Below are positions 22,625 to 34,170 of a stretch of 64,000 bases of DNA, one piece after another; position 1 is the stretch's first letter, and every line of letters starts with the position of its first letter. The stretch lies in contig JADNRY010000010.1 in the NCBI GenBank assembly GCA_015501585.1, positions 310,001 through 374,000 on the forward strand, written 5' to 3'. Both the position numbers and the translations under genes were made by a program. Source of the DNA: Rhodocollybia butyracea. Its lineage: Eukaryota; Basidiomycota; Agaricomycetes; Agaricales; Omphalotaceae. The notes under the pieces are model-generated. The model saw only the letters and a program-made list of their open reading frames with translations. It searched no databases and was not told where the DNA came from.

Positions 22625-25600
22625 TCAGAATTTATCAAATCCAAAAAGCTCCTCCTCATTCGCGTCGCCTTCTCCATCATCAGGCCCCAGGTTGGACTGA
22701 CCATCCACTTCGCTGTCACTCTGGCTGTGCTCCGAGTCATTCTCAATGTCACTACCGCCCCCATTTTCGAGTTCCATGCTGTCAAGCTTGATCTCCATAT
22801 CCACACTCTCATCATCCGATATTTCACTATCTCTGAACTGAACATTATTCTGCTCTTCAAAAACCTGTGTAGCATCCAGTGTTGACTTGTGCCCAATTCC
22901 CCCACCCCGGAAACGCATGAACATGTCACGATCAACCCACCTGCCCCAAGAAATTAATCAGGGTAGAAGATTGAATATCAGAGAGACTCACATGTTCACA
23001 TAATATCGAAAATAGTCTTTGTCATTGGCTGTCTCCCTACATGCAAGTGAGGGCCCTGGCAGAAACTGGTCAGTTTTCCCATGTTCGAATGCTGGAATAA
23101 TATGACAGCCGCGGATAACATCACAGGGATCAACAAATCCAAATGCTTCTGCATTGTCAGAGCCAATAAATCCAAGCATAGGCATCCGTTTGGCATGGAT
23201 ACCGTAAGACTGCTGCTCAGATGTTGGCACACAACCAAACCACCGGACATAGAGAACATTGAATTTCTGTGGGCTTCCGCGAGATTTAGAAAGTGGGCCG
23301 GAGTGGAGAACATCAAGGTGGAAGATGCCGATGATGCGTGCAAACCAGTAAGGGTGTTCCACATGATCATTGTCATTAGAAAGGAGCATGATATCAGAAT
23401 GGGTTCGGGGGTTGCAAGAATCCTGATCACGTCGCATATCGTATGTAGTGTGATTGAAGCGAATGACTTTATGTCGGAAAATTTTGTTGTTTCGGAATGT
23501 GATAGTAGCGCGGTCTTTATCAGTGAATTCAGATTCATTTTCAGGTATACCAAGGATACGTTCCAGGATGTGGTCTTTGAGTTTTAATTGAAAATTCTAT
23601 GAAATAATGAATCAGTAGAAATTTGGAAAGAAATGTTTACGACATACATTGAAAGCCAAGTCATCAGAAAGGTTTCTCAGCCAAAGGGTAAGATTTTCCG
23701 AGTAACGAGTGTTTGAGGAGATGTGGTAGCGATCAGTCGGGTTGGTGAAAGGAAGAGGGTCGGTGTCAGTAAAAGATAACGCAGGTCCAGAAGCGACCGA
23801 CTCGGATGCTTTCTTTTTTCCAAGTTTTCGGATTATACGAGCGCGCTGTTCATGGCGAGCAATTTGAAAAGTGAACTGAATCTTATTGGTTCGCTTGTAG
23901 AGCTTCTTGACCCGCCGGTGCTCAAGTTCACCCTGTGAATCTTATAAGGCAGAAAGAGGTGACACAAAAAATCGACTTACAATCTGTGTACTATATGAGT
24001 CGGTAGTTCCAAAGGTACGAATTGTCCAAGGATAGTCGCCAAGAGCATGAAACTTGTATGTATTGATGTTTAATATTTTCTTCTGCGATATTGTGCTGCC
24101 AAGGGGTTTTGTTCCCAATTTTTCTTTCCCTTTTGCCTTCTGACGAGCCTGGCGTCGGGCTGCTGCAGCCTGTTCTCGAGGAAGAGCACGGGTGTCAAAC
24201 TGTTCAGCAGTTTTTTGTAGTGAATGAGCAAAAGAGTTGGCCAAGTTTGGTGGTTGCCACTTCAAATGAGTCCAGCGTAAGGTCAGTGTGAAGTCGCAAC
24301 TTGGCGTAAGCATGCCAAGTAGCCATCTGCGCAAGAAGGTCTTGAACAAGATCATCAATTTCCTGCGACTTGGAAGCAAAAAGGCCCTCAAAGCATGCTG
24401 GTGCGCACTGACAAGATGGTTAATAAATACATACAAGAAAGTAAAGCCAACGCACCTGAAGAAGGTCTTCAAAATCTCGGGCCGCAAGTTTCTTCAGTTC
24501 AGAAACATTATTCACAAAGCGGCGAATAGTGCTCTGACCAAAAGTAGGGATGTTTCGAAAGCTGTGGACAATCTATTAGAATTATCATCAGCAATGGGAG
24601 AGAAAAAACAAACCGATTGTTGAGTTCCTGCACTACATCCTTCCCCATTACATGGCACATGCGTATCAAGTGAATAAATAAGTCTTTAAATGTCCCAATT
24701 TCAACCTCATGCATCAAATCAACCACAAAGAGAAGGAAATAATCAAATCCAAGATTGTCAAAGGCTTTGGAAAAGGCGTTCTGAATGACCAGTGAGAATG
24801 ATACTAGAGGAAAAAACATACATGCTTACGCGTGTAGGGACCATGGAATCAACAAGCAAATCTTGAACTGTCTTACTAGCAAGAGACTTTCCATGCTTGA
24901 AGAATTTTTTTCTGGCCTCTTCAATGATTTTTCGTCGCTCTCTGTTATCAGATCGCCTCAGGATTTTACGATGCGACATATCTTGCCGAGTTCCTATTTC
25001 ATGCGCCTGGCTCTTCTGAGTTGTACAGCGCGGGCAGAGGTGAGTCCCGAGATTTTTAATACTAGCAAGAAGGCATCTAAGAAATATGTTAGATATAAAG
25101 CAATTCCAAGTTTAAAAAAATATACTTCTCGGGATAGTCTGCTGAGTAGGTAAATATGCGTGGATAAAGTCGCCGAAGAACCCCATCTGGACCTTTCACA
25201 ACAACACCATGGACATACGCATCAAGAAACTCAGGTGTGAGAAGGAGTTTCCAAACTTCATGCTCGAGCTCACGCTTAAGGTGTGTTTTCATCGCATCTG
25301 TTAGCGGCAAGCCAAATATTTTTGTATACGCATCTTCAACCTGATTTGGAAGCTGGAAAAAGTCAGTGATGACTCCGACTTCAAAAAAAATGATAACTTA
25401 CTGATGGAAAGTAAACTAAGTGATGTGCCGCAAACTTGGTGGGCTTTGCACGAGTATACTTGGACTGTGAGCCAAACCACAGGTAACCGGGGCAGATAGA
25501 TGCTGTTCCAAAGCTTGCCAGATGAGTTGAGTCTGAATACATCATGATAGGAGCAACGACATGCTCAAGATTACATCCTGGCTCAGGCGGACTAGTGAGA

Positions 25601-26707
25601 ACTTCTTTTTCCATATTCAAAAATGCATCTGATGAATAAACCTCTCCGTGAACACGAATAGGTTTGGGGTACCCATCGCGCTCCCACATCTGCTTATACC
25701 CCCGTAGATGGTACTCAGAGGCCGCTTCAGATGAGTATGCCTCTCTCATCACATCAAGGAGATCCCGGTGAATAACACCGTCAATATCTACTGTTGGAGC
25801 TTTTTCCTCTCGAGTTTTTGATCCAGTACAGGGGAGAGATAGCTTGATGGAGCTCTTTTTCCACCCAGCATGCGTGTTGAATGGCAGACCTTCAGCATCC
25901 AGATTGGGAGCATCTAGCCGTTTTGCTTCCTTTCGAGCGCTGAAGCCATGCAGATCCTTTGGATCAAAGTCAGGTTGCTGGATAACCTCGTCATTCAAGC
26001 GCTGGATATAAGCAAGGCCATCGGAGTCGTTGCCATTGTAGGCAAACTTCATCATATAGTAGGTGGATGCATTGGGGAAGGGAGCAAACGGATTAAAACT
26101 TGAAGATGAACTTTCGGTATCAAAGGGGTGTGGGTCAGATGATGTTTGCAGTCCGAACACACTCTTGGGATTGCGCACAGGTGCTGGAGCAGTGTAGAAA
26201 GTATTTGCATCACAATAATCATCCAAAGAGATGAACTCGTCAGGCTGATGAGTCGGATACTGAGTAAAGATACGAAACAGTCCAAATTCATCCGGTTCTG
26301 TTGTGACATTTGCCATCGGAGGAAGAGGAAATAGTTCTGGAGATGGAGAGCGAGATGGCAGGTTTACAGGTGAGGAGACTACAGGAGGAGCAGGAGGAAG
26401 AGTGCCATATCGGGTACGATCTGGTACCATTGGAGGGAGAGTATTTGGTTGAGATGGAACATAATCCCGGAAAGCTGCCGGTAAATAACGCTGTCGTTTT
26501 GGACGGCCAGTTGTGGTGGTTTGAGACTGTTCAATCGCGGGAGGAATATCTACATCAGCCGCGTTCATCTCTACATTCATCTCTACATCCATATTGTTGT
26601 CCTCAGGCTGTAAATGACATTGAACAAGTTGTTCATTAAGTATACATGAATTCTTGTACCTTGGTTTCAGAAGGCTGTCCATTGTTGTCTTCAGGGTATC
26701 GGTCCAT
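22625..26707 (-). mobile_element. Plavaka-family transposase gene (apparently intact)
   Basis: Reads MDRYPEDNNGQPSETK from 26707, a 5' intron, then a disordered N-terminus with a basic patch (TTTGRPKRQRYLPAAFRDYVP). The core follows: MMYSDSTHLASFGTASICPGYLWFGSQSKYTRAKP, then LKRELEHEVWKLLLTPEFLDAYVHG, RRLYPRIFTYSADYPEK, a CPRC motif, FDYFLLFVVDLMHEVEIGTFKDLFIHLIR and NVSELKKLAARDFEDLLQCAPACFEGL. It ends with an acidic tail (SDDESVDMEIK...EEELFGFDKF) at 22625. D-S-T-H-L-A-S-F-G and D-L-M-H-E-V-E are hallmarks of Plavaka, a fungal DDE transposase group. No stop or frame break was found across about nine exons; roughly 1,000 residues. Element ends and target duplication were not identified. Confidence 0.88.
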
Positions 26708-28340
26708 TTCAATATCCTGTTAGTCTAGATTAATAGTAGGTATATAGCAGGTGACTGACTGGCCCACTTCTTCGTACTAGTGACTAGTATTTTGCAACTA
26801 GGGGCAGAAGTGAGGGACTGCACTGGGGTTCAAGGTTATTCCAAGGTGCAGAAAAATTGTCCCTAGTACCTCGAGCCTGATGGCCCCCATGGCAGTAATT
26901 GTTCCGAGAATTTTTTATTCCGTTCCTTTCCGGTTCTTATCCCGGTGCCCCGCTGGTAGTTCGTTTATTATAATCGTATTCAGCTGTAATATACGCTACT
27001 CTTATCAAGCTACCATACTAGAGCATGTCAAACAATAATACTGAAGAACTTACCTCGCTGTGCACCCGTAACAAACCTGTAAACTGCTCAATGTTAGTAA
27101 TGGCCCTTTTAAAAAAGGACTTGAGATTCTTGAAGGAGATTCTTGAGCGTTGTTTCATGAAGCCATGTTGAACGTTGAAGACCTGCCAGAGCTCTTGTCC
27201 TTGCACCGATCTTGAGCGTTTGAGTACTTGAGAACATTGAGCACAGCCTGAGAAAAGTTTTGATTCGGATGGCTTGAGTCTTGACTTCGCGGGGAACAAA
27301 GTGGTTGAAGTTGAACGAACAAACAACTGAACACGTGCAGACCGCGATTCATCTTTGCCGACAAATTATACCGGTCACAGCTTGATACTGGTTTGGATGG
27401 ATGGCAGGTTCACTTTGGTTCAATAAAGGCTGGCCCCAGGTGTAAGTCGGATGCCGCTGAAGCGGAAAAGCAATTATAAATTACATTTTGGGGCTATCTA
27501 GGAATTTCGGGCCCAGTTTAAAATTTATGAAGATCAGTCCAAAATAAAATTGGTCCCCGGCACTGCGGCGGTCGGATAAACGTAGTGCATCTGAGCGTCT
27601 GGCCGTGTAGCGGGCTTCAGGAGGAGAGGTACTGTTCGATCCGTCCCACTCAGATACTAATCAAACCCTGAAGTCACATCAAAGTCACGGTAAAGGCGCT
27701 GAGTCCGGGCAGGGTCCCGGCTTGAACAGCTGTTTCTAGCCATGCCCATCACCGGATGCTTCAGGTATTGCACCATTTTCGGCCGCGTGTCAACACGCGT
27801 AAATTGAATATTTCAGAATTGTAAGTACCGCGCTAGGTCGCAATAAGTCGACAATAAGGGCCTCCTAGTAGGTATTTTGCGGCGTGCATATTTTACACTT
27901 CCTCAAGGACAGTACCATGCCTTATTCTACACAATTAATCATGCATACTTTAAGAGAGAGCAACCGAATTTATTGAACATTCAGTGGCACGAGTTGTTCA
28001 AGCTTCCGAGTCAGCCAAAAGAGCATTGTCTGAATCATTCACTAGTTAATTTGCAGAAGAATGCTAAAATACAAAGAGGCAGCTGGAGGATATAAGTACT
28101 TCCTTTCAGCCAATCACCATCTCTTCTTCCATAGCTTCATAACACATATTCAAATACATTGAGCTTGTGTACATGCTGTAGTACCCCAGGAATACCTGCA
28201 GTTGCGAGTGTGCTTCATCCTCTTTCAGGGCTGATGCGCTACTATATTTACTAACAAGCCGGTCACTCCGTTGTCACTTTTGGCCTCTCGTAAGGATAAC
28301 ATAAGGATCGAGTGGGACAGATCGAACCCGTACTCTCAGG
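26708..28340. other. Repeat-bearing intergenic region
   Basis: No convincing gene. Contains the Plavaka right flank with an imperfect inverted pair (CCCACTTCT and AGAAGTGAGGG, 26763-26820). A 30-bp imperfect inverted repeat has arms at about 27627-27661 and 28305-28340 (core GTTCGATC.GTCCCACTC). Frames at 27018-27364 (minus) and 27877-28095 (plus) are not recognisable. Confidence 0.4.
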
Positions 28341-29595
28341 AGGACCCCTGATTATGGTACTGGAACCCATTTCTGGGACAATCCAAACAAAGGCATTTTT
28401 GACCGAACCAGTTTCGCTCAATTTGGCCCAAATTTGCCCGAAATTTGGATTTGGGTTGCTCCCAGTCCCGATTTTTGACCGAAAATTTGCCCATGGGTTA
28501 AATTTTGCGCTTATGAGCTGCCTGAACCATTTTTAAAGCTATCTAGACATTCTGGAGACTGTAAGAAGCTAAATAAATAGTTCAAAACCCTAAATCTTCT
28601 GACGCGCTCAAAAACAACATTGAGCTCATTGTGTGCCATTTTCAAGCCGTTTTACAGAGAGAGCATTGCAGGACGCGATGTGTCGGGCCCATAACTGAAT
28701 TTGAAGCGTCTATTATCATATCTACACTAGATAATACAGATTATAGGCCATGGTCTGCGCAGTAAAGTAAAGAGTTTGCGAAAACTATGAAAATTTGACT
28801 CAGATTTGGCCCATTTTTGCCCGAAAATCCGGGTCTGGGTTCTCGCCCAAGGTGGAGGGACCGTTTGATGGGTCTCATTCCGATTCAGGGATAAAACCAG
28901 AGTCACATCACCTGATAAACGCTCCATGGTCCACTCCGGATACTCGGCAAAAAGCTTTACAAAAATTGTAAATAAAATAGACTGACTATTAGCCATATTT
29001 AGTGAATAATTTGTTGGTCAAGCGATGCTGTATCTTTACTCGCTACAATATGATTGCTACTCTCGATAATAGAATACCATTGTAAGTACAAAATATATAG
29101 ATCTTATTCCCTTATGCCGATTATACAGCCGCCGCAAGCCGCGGTTCTTGCGCGGTTCAGATGCAAGGCCACGTTACTCGACCTTCTCCATACATTCTCC
29201 AGCCGTCTTAATGTTGGTGCAACCGATGCTGTTATGAGCCCCTGTACAGTACAAGTACAGTAGGACCAAGCCTCAGATTTAAAAAACTGCAAAACACCAA
29301 TTTTAGACATGACAAACCTCGAATAAACGTCGGGCGCCTAGAACTTCTCTGAAATTTATTTATTTATCTTTGTAAAAAAATCGGTGGATGCCCGAATTAT
29401 ACTGTATGGTTGCGCCGGTGTACACCGATATACCGCTAATGTAATGTCATGTTCCTGGATCAAAATGAGACCCATCAAACCCGGCCTCCCCAAGGTGGTC
29501 CTTTTTGCCCGAACCTGAGTATGGGATAGGGCCAAAATCAGACCGATTTTTGACCGAACTGGGAAGAGGGATCGCCCCCAATAATCAGGGGTCCT
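28341..29595. mobile_element. Non-autonomous inverted-repeat element, about 1.26 kb
   Basis: The left end AGGACCCCTGATTAT (28341-28355) is inverted exactly at the right end (ATAATCAGGGGTCCT, 29581-29595). Next to both ends are matching motifs (TTTTTGACCGAA, TTTGCCCGAA). A second inverted pair lies inside: TTTGATGGGTCTCATT near 28864 and its reverse complement ending near 29479, with similarity extending outward (AAGGTGGAGGGACC against CTTGGGGAGGCC). This suggests long degraded inverted arms or nested insertion. No coding capacity. Flanks (CTCTCAGG and GCTTCAGG) match at only five of eight positions, so a target duplication is doubtful. Confidence 0.6.
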
Positions 29596-29701
29596 GCTTC
29601 AGGTTGAAAGAACTTGAAACGTTGACCAAACGATCACGTGAATATGAGTAACGCGGTGCCGACGCGCTATCCCTGTTGTTCTGAATCTTTATACTTGCCC
29701 A

Positions 29702-32700
29702 ATGCTTAAGCGAGTACCAACAACAACAGATGGAAAACCTGTCGATAGACTACAAGAAAGCACTCGTATAAACAAGCCTTTTCGTCCTCCCAGCTTCACA
29801 ACAGAACGTGTTCAACCTCAGCGAAAACGAAAGCGAGTCTCTTATAAAGGCCAGCAGGTCGACGGCTCCGACAGTGATGATGATGCGCCCAGTAAAAAGA
29901 AGAAGAAAAAGGACGATAGGGATTACATGAACGAAGATGAACTCCTGGCTGCTGTTAAGCAATATCCAGTGTTCAAGCCTAAACCTTTCAACCAGGTCCG
30001 ACGGTTCTCTATGCCTTCAATGCGGAACAAGGAAGGACAGAACGTTATTCTTGTACCATCCAATGTATCTCTGGGCATTCGTCCTCAGTCAAAGATCATT
30101 CCACGGCCTCTACACGATCCGATGGAAGATCATGCCATCGTTCTTTACGACCCCACTATCGATGACAGAGAGACAGAGGAAGAGAAGATGGAGAGGCAGA
30201 AGCAGGAGGCCAAGGAAAAAGCTATGAAAGAGGCTGAGGACAAGACGGCAGGAATGTTCAATCCTCATAAAAGCTTGAAAGCCTTACTTGGCGAGGACAA
30301 GGATAAAAAGGACAAAGTGGCAAAAGTCCCGGTTGTTATCGATCCTAGACTCTCAAAGGTTTTACGACCTCATCAGGTTGAAGGTGTTAAGGTACATTCA
30401 CTTTGTCCTCACTCGTTCATTCATCTCACCTGTTACAGTTTTTATACAAATGCACCACGGGTATGATGGTTGACAACCAGTACGGCTGTATCATGGCCGA
30501 TGAAATGGGTCTCGGAAAGACGCTGCAGTGCATCGCTCTGCTCTGGACCCTCATCAAACAGTCTCCGCATTCTGGCAAGCCCTCCATCGAGAAATGTATC
30601 ATCGCCTGCCCCTCGAGTTTGGTCAAGAATTGGGCCAACGAACTAGGTATGTGCGCTTCCTTTTCTGGTTTGACCGTTGAGTCAACCTGCTGTAGTCAAA
30701 TGGTTAGGCCCGGACGCTATAAATGCTTTGGCCGTTGACGGAAAGGGAGGTAAAGCCGAACTCCTACCCAAAGTCGCTCAGTGGGTAGCGGCGTGTGGAC
30801 GGAATGTCACGCAACCTGGTACGCGCTCGAGATAACATATACGTGCTGTAAGCTGACCCATTATAGTGATGATCGTGTCTTACGAGACTCTGCGGACACT
30901 GACGGTTTATCTTACAAACTGTAAGATTGGGTTGTTGCTTTGCGACGAAGGTCATAGACTGAAGAACTCTGGTGGGCAAATCCACTGTTTCTTTTTTTCC
31001 GTCGTGACCGATCCACTTGTAGAATCGCAAACTTTCCAAGCGCTCAACGGTTTGGACGTGAAACGTCGCGTCATTCTTACTGGTACACCGATACAGGTGC
31101 GTTATTTCGTTCGAGCCATCGTGCTTTCATCTCACTCGATTTAGAACGACTTGTCCGAATACTTCTCCCTTTTAAATTTTGCCAACCCCAATTACCTCGG
31201 CACCAAGAACGATTTCAGGAAGAACTATGAAAATCATATCATCCGCGGAAGAGACGCGTCGGCTAGTGACTCTATAAAGGCAGAGAGTGAGAAGAAGTTG
31301 AAGGAACTAGGAGGTCTAGTCACCAAGTTCATCATCCGACGAACAAATGATCTTCTTTCCAAGTATCGTGAGTCTATCTCATTGTAGCTGATGAAACGCA
31401 ACTAACTGTCTGTCCAGTACCAGTCAAATATGAACAAGTCGTATTCTGTGGTCTCTCAGATTTCCAGTTGTCGCTTTATCGTCTCTTCATCTCCTCTCCA
31501 GAAATCAAGGCTCTTCTTCGAGGCGCTGAGTCTCAACCCCTCAAAGCAATTAACATTCTCAAAAAGCTCTGTAATCATCCCGAACTTTTGAACCTTCCAG
31601 ATGACCTCAAAGGCTCTGATCATTTGATTCCAGAGGGTTTTTGTGGCGCTGGTCAAGCTGCTAGCGGTAGAGGCTCGGGCAGGAATGGCCAGACGGTACG
31701 CTGTGATTGGAGTGGCAAGTTTTTGGTACTCGAAAGGTGGATGCTATTTCCAGTCCCATGGTCATATTCGCTGACGTACGTATATGCAAGGTTCCTACAC
31801 CAACTTCGAACCCAAACAAACGACAAAATCGTCTTGATCAGCAACTACACGCAGACGCTGGACCTATTTGAGAAATTATGTCGAAGTAAAAAGTACACGT
31901 TTCCCCTTCTCGCACAAGTTCTCCTGCTCATATTTGCATCACTAGGTATGGATTCTTCAGGCTCGATGGTACGATGACCATCCCGAAGCGACAGAAACTC
32001 GTTGATCAGTTTAACAACCCCGAGGGCAAGGAGTTCATATTCCTGCTCAGTAGCAAGGCTGGAGGATGTGGTATCAACCTTATTGGTGCTAATCGACTGA
32101 TTCTTTTTGATCCTGGTGAGTACCGCTATCTACGTTCCAACTCGTAGCTTATGTCTGTTAGATTGGAACCCTGCTGCTGATCAACAAGCTTTAGCCCGAG
32201 TGTGGCGTGACGGGCAAAAGAAAGAATGTAGGATGCTTGTCATTTTTACTTACCTCGTGTCTGAACGCTACTAGGTTTTGTTTACCGTTTCATCTCGACT
32301 GGAACAATTGAAGAGAAGATCTTCCAGCGTCAGGCGAATAAGCAAGCGCTTTCTTCAGCCGTTGTGGATGAGAAAGAAGATACAGAGCGTCACTTTACAG
32401 TCGATGCCCTACGACAACTGTTTCTGTTCAACGAGAAAACGCTGTGTGAAACGCATGAGACGTTCAAGTGTAAACGCTGTAAGAACGGAAGACAGATTAT
32501 GAAATCTCCAGCCTTGCTTTACGGAGATGCTAGCACGTATGTCTTGTGGTCTTCTCGTTTTGACTCTCGTTCTGACTCGTTCTGACTCCACTCTTTTCAA
32601 TAGATGGAATCATTTCACTAATGAGGAACTGAAAGGTAACCATGATGACCTACTCCGAGCGGAAGTTGGTCTTCCGGAGGTTTCTTTTGTGTTCCAATAT

Positions 32701-32712
32701 ATCAGTCACTAG
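29702..32712 (+). CDS. RAD54: RAD54 DNA repair/recombination translocase
   Basis: SNF2-family double-stranded DNA translocase that works with RAD51 in homologous recombination in the nucleus. Exon 1 is 29702-30391; several 45-65-bp introns follow. The N-terminus is basic ([11 protein letters not shown], then [10 protein letters not shown]). Helicase motifs in order: [11 protein letters not shown] (Walker A), [11 protein letters not shown] (Walker B, DEGH), [64 protein letters not shown] and [20 protein letters not shown]. The C-terminal [12 protein letters not shown] cysteine motif, then WNHF, and the [10 protein letters not shown] signature separate RAD54 from RDH54 and other SNF2 proteins. 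Complete and intact, stop at 32712. Convergent with the LIN1-like gene. Confidence 0.95.
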
Positions 32713-32852
32713 AGGGCTGCAACATTCGCTTCGCTTTCGGGAATTCTGGCTCTGGTATAGCACTACATATTGTACAACAGTCGCAATGTATCATTATTAC
32801 CTACGAAAAGTGTGTCCACGAATAAAGTCAAACTAGATATACACAACCAGCA

Positions 32853-34053
32853 CTATGGTAATAAGTCATCCCAATCTTTCCATAGCCCACCCACCTGCCT
32901 GACCTTGACCTTCTCTCCTGATGGTCCAAAATAGGATGCTTTGAACCAGGATTGCATCTCCTCCTCTTCGAAAGGGCCAAAAGTCTCATCAGACTGGCCC
33001 CCACCAGGAAGGTCCCATTTATACTCATACTTTCTATTTGCTGACGGAGGGGACCAAGTCGCATCGACAGTGCCGGATGACCTCACGGAACGAACGAGTT
33101 CCTCGTAAGTTTTTGAGTAAATATCGGTTTCTCCGAGGGACATGAGCGTTGAAGCTAGATGAGTTACGCGCTCAATGTCGGAGGATGCCGAGTCGACGTT
33201 CATACCGTCGTCGTTCTTTTGCCTAAGAAAGGTTTCAATATACATGGGCTGAGCTGAATACTCACACTTACGACTTTTGTTTGACCTTCTTAGCCTCGGC
33301 ACCCAGTCGCTGCAACGATTCAAGCACAGTTTCGCCCTTTTTCAGCATTGTCAATAGTCCTTTTTCGAGAGAAGGTTTTCCACCGCTTTCTTCGAGTTCC
33401 TTTTCCTCAGCTAGAACTCGTTCCTTCTGTATTCGTTCCTGCTGCTTCTTCCGTTTCCGTGCCTGTTTGATTTCTTTTTCGTCCAAACCCTCCATCCAAC
33501 GATCATGGATGCCATGAGGGTCAAAAGAACGGACATAAGACCCGTCTTCTGTAAACTTTCCTTCCTCCATTTCTTCTCTCATGTTGAACGAGGAAAGCTC
33601 GTATCCCATTCCCGCCTTCTTTCGACGTTCCGCATCATCTTCATCTTCTGGCTCATCCTCCTCATCCTCCTCATCTTCAGAACCAGAGTTGCCAAATTCC
33701 TGCCCTTCAATATCTCCTAATCGCATATAACTCTCCTTCTTCTTCGTTTCTTCGGTCTTCTCCTCCTTGTCAGCTACCGCAAACATATCGTCGTCTTCAT
33801 CGTTTTCGGCCTCCTTTTTCCTGCTAAAAACGACTCCTTCACCATCATCGCTAGAGTCAGAATCGTAACCCTCGTTTTTAACTCGTCCTTTGCGGTTTGC
33901 CGACGGATTTTCGAGTGCAGAATCGACTTCTTCGGCAAAAGTCGCTGGATCTTCGCCGGGCTCAACGAATCGCGATTTTTTCGACGGCGGAGCTCGTTGG
34001 GATGACGAGGAGGAGGGTTCTTCAAAGTCTGTTGTCCGTTTCCGAGGTGGCAT
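32853..34053 (-). CDS. LIN1: LIN1/CD2BP2-like GYF-domain protein (U5 snRNP)
   Basis: Two exons; start MPPRKRTTDFEEPSSSS at 34053, small intron near 33227-33270. The N-terminal two thirds are acidic and disordered (GYDSDSSDDGEGVVFSRKKE, SGSEDEEDEEDEPEDEDD), then MGYELSSFNMREEMEEGKFTEDGSYVR and HDRWMEGLDEKEIKQARK. The C-terminus is a GYF domain: YEYKWDLPGGGQSDETFGPFEEEEMQSWFKASYFGPSGEKVKVRQVGG. CD2BP2/Lin1/Snu40 proteins have this order and associate with the U5 snRNP through Prp6-type partners. The GYF tail, as in the family, lies at the extreme C-terminus. Shares a 117-bp divergent promoter with the PQ-loop gene. Confidence 0.9.
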
Positions 34054-34170
34054 GAAGGAAACTGAGAGCAGTGTTACTAGATATAATCTAAGTGAGTTGT
34101 GTATACACACAATAATATGAAGGCAGACAGCCGTTACTGGGAAAGAACTAAACTAATTATAAATGAGATT
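34054..34170. promoter_or_regulatory. Divergent promoter, LIN1-like / PQ-loop transporter
   Basis: 117 bp between opposing ATGs; AT-rich, no clear TATA box. Confidence 0.45.

Noticed and set aside
27018..27364. Two overlapping minus frames near the Plavaka right flank
   Set aside because: No recognisable features and no continuity with the transposase.
27590..27665. tRNA-like A and B boxes (TGGCCGTGTAGCGG, GTTCGATCC)
   Set aside because: The T stem and acceptor stem do not pair, so it is at most a SINE fragment.
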